Shown: piece after piece, positions 14,802 through 15,248 of the stretch
Numbering within the stretch: position 1 is the first letter of the stretch
Layout: each line of letters begins with the position of its first letter
NCBI GenBank assembly: GCA_024232355.1
Contig: JAAEPW010001247.1
Location: forward strand, 1 to 15,248
Length of the DNA: 15,248 nucleotides
DNA from: Chloroflexota bacterium
GTDB taxonomy: Bacteria > Chloroflexota > Anaerolineae > B4-G1
Direction of reading: 5' to 3'
Position numbers and translations under genes: made by a program
Notes under the pieces: model-generated
Told to the model about the DNA's origin: nothing
The model's input: the letters and a program-made list of their open reading frames with translations, nothing else
The model's database searches: none

Positions 14802-15121
14802 CTGAACTTGCAGATATTTTGATCACCCACGCCCACATGTTCACTATGCGGGGCAAAGGTGTGGGCTATGTGGCCGATGGAGCCGTGGCTGTTCAGGGGA
14901 GTCGGATCATCGCCGTCGGCCCAACCTCAGAGTTGGAGAGCCGCTTCAAGGCAATTGAAACGATTGACGCTAGCGACTGTGCAATGTTGCCCGGTTTGAT
15001 AGACGTTCACATGCACACGCGGTGGGCGATCGCACGCGGCGTGGCCCAAGATGTGGCCCATTGGATGCAAAAGGCGTTGGCTCCTTATGCGCGCCACATC
15101 ACACCTGAGAGGGTGTTTTAA
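14798..15121 (+). pseudogene. Amidohydrolase cut short by an IS element
   Basis: A 107-residue open frame matching the first quarter of a TRZ/ATZ-SsnA-type amidohydrolase, a group that includes deaminases and chlorohydrolases of about 450 residues. The N-terminal beta domain (about 5-65) and the first metal motif are present: H71 and H73 in PGLIDVHMHTRW, followed by RGVAQDVAHWM and ITPE. The barrel and all other metal ligands are absent. The frame runs into the left end of the IS5-like element near 15107 and stops at a TAA supplied by it. GAGGAGG before the ATG is a strong ribosome binding site, and the ATGA overlap couples it to the MBL gene. It differs in sequence type from the two amidohydrolases at 6101-9354. 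The fragment cannot be active. Confidence 0.8.
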
Positions 15122-15248
15122 AAGTTATGTAAAGATTGCGTGCCTGGCCCACTTCTGGCATAATTGGGGGTATGAATAGAAAACCATACCCTAGTGATTT
15201 GTCCGATGTCGAGTGGTTCATTCTAGAGCCACTCATTCCACCCGCCAA
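15108..15248 (+). mobile_element. Left end of an IS5-like insertion sequence, continues past the window
   Basis: The amidohydrolase reading ends in GAGGGTGTTTTAAAAG, which looks like the terminal inverted repeat of an IS5-family element, and a transposase start follows at 15172. The exact boundary is uncertain by a few bases (about 15107-15111), and the right end and any target duplication lie outside the window. Confidence 0.65.
15172..15248 (+). CDS. IS5-family transposase, N-terminal part
   Basis: The first 25 codons of a gene running off the right edge. The protein begins MNRKPYPSDLSDVEW and continues with ILEPLIPPA, the hallmark start of many IS5-family (DUF4096/DDE) transposases, in which a small helix-turn-helix region leads to the DDE catalytic domain. 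GGGGG lies immediately before the ATG. Only this start is visible, so whether the enzyme is intact cannot be told. Confidence 0.8.
   Translation, partial: MNRKPYPSDLSDVEWFILEPLIPPA

Overview
The window is 15.2 kb of ordinary bacterial coding DNA. Most genes have Shine-Dalgarno sequences and many are tightly packed in operons. It carries no rRNA, tRNA or CRISPR. The gene families are those of a heterotroph that degrades amino acids, peptides or amides: zinc peptidases/deacylases of families M20 and M28, amidohydrolases, a 2-oxoacid:ferredoxin-oxidoreductase-like TPP enzyme, and an AprA/FrdA-type flavoprotein with its ferredoxin. The ferredoxin-linked enzymes suggest an anaerobe or facultative anaerobe. 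My guess is Chloroflexota (Anaerolineae-like), held with low confidence because no phylogenetic marker is present.

Layout: (1) 219-3467, + strand: a fused UxaA-family dehydratase followed by an IorA-like TPP protein that lacks the usual C-terminal ferredoxin domain. (2) 3508-4941, - strand: an M28 peptidase without a visible signal peptide, convergent with the TPP gene. (3) 5027-5331: an apparent decayed transposase tail, then a short palindromic repeat sitting exactly where the next gene is cut. (4) 12829 down to 5364, - strand: a six-gene operon with gaps of at most 32 bp and two stop/start overlaps, in the order M20 deacylase, AprA/FrdA-like flavoprotein, ferredoxin, amidohydrolase, second amidohydrolase (tandem paralogue), and a second M20 gene that is truncated. 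(5) 13460-12996, - strand: an in-frame chimera joining the start of a DppB/OppB permease to the end of an OppA-type binding protein, followed by a terminator. (6) 13461-13931: an AT-rich divergent regulatory region with two near-consensus sigma-70 promoters back to back and three TGTACA sites. (7) 13932-15121, + strand: an MBL-fold hydrolase translationally coupled to a second type of amidohydrolase, which is cut after about 103 residues by an IS5-like element running off the right edge.

How it may work together (inference): the - strand operon looks like a catabolic cassette for an N-acylated or amide-linked compound. It would have been imported by an oligopeptide-type ABC transporter, cleaved by the M20 and amidohydrolase enzymes, and oxidised or reduced by the flavoprotein-ferredoxin pair. 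The transporter has been reduced to a scar, one M20 gene is broken and the + strand amidohydrolase is broken, so the locus appears to be decaying under pressure from mobile elements and deletion. The dehydratase and TPP pair at the left could convert a hydroxy or sugar acid to a 2-oxo acid and then act on it, but the substrate cannot be read from the sequence.
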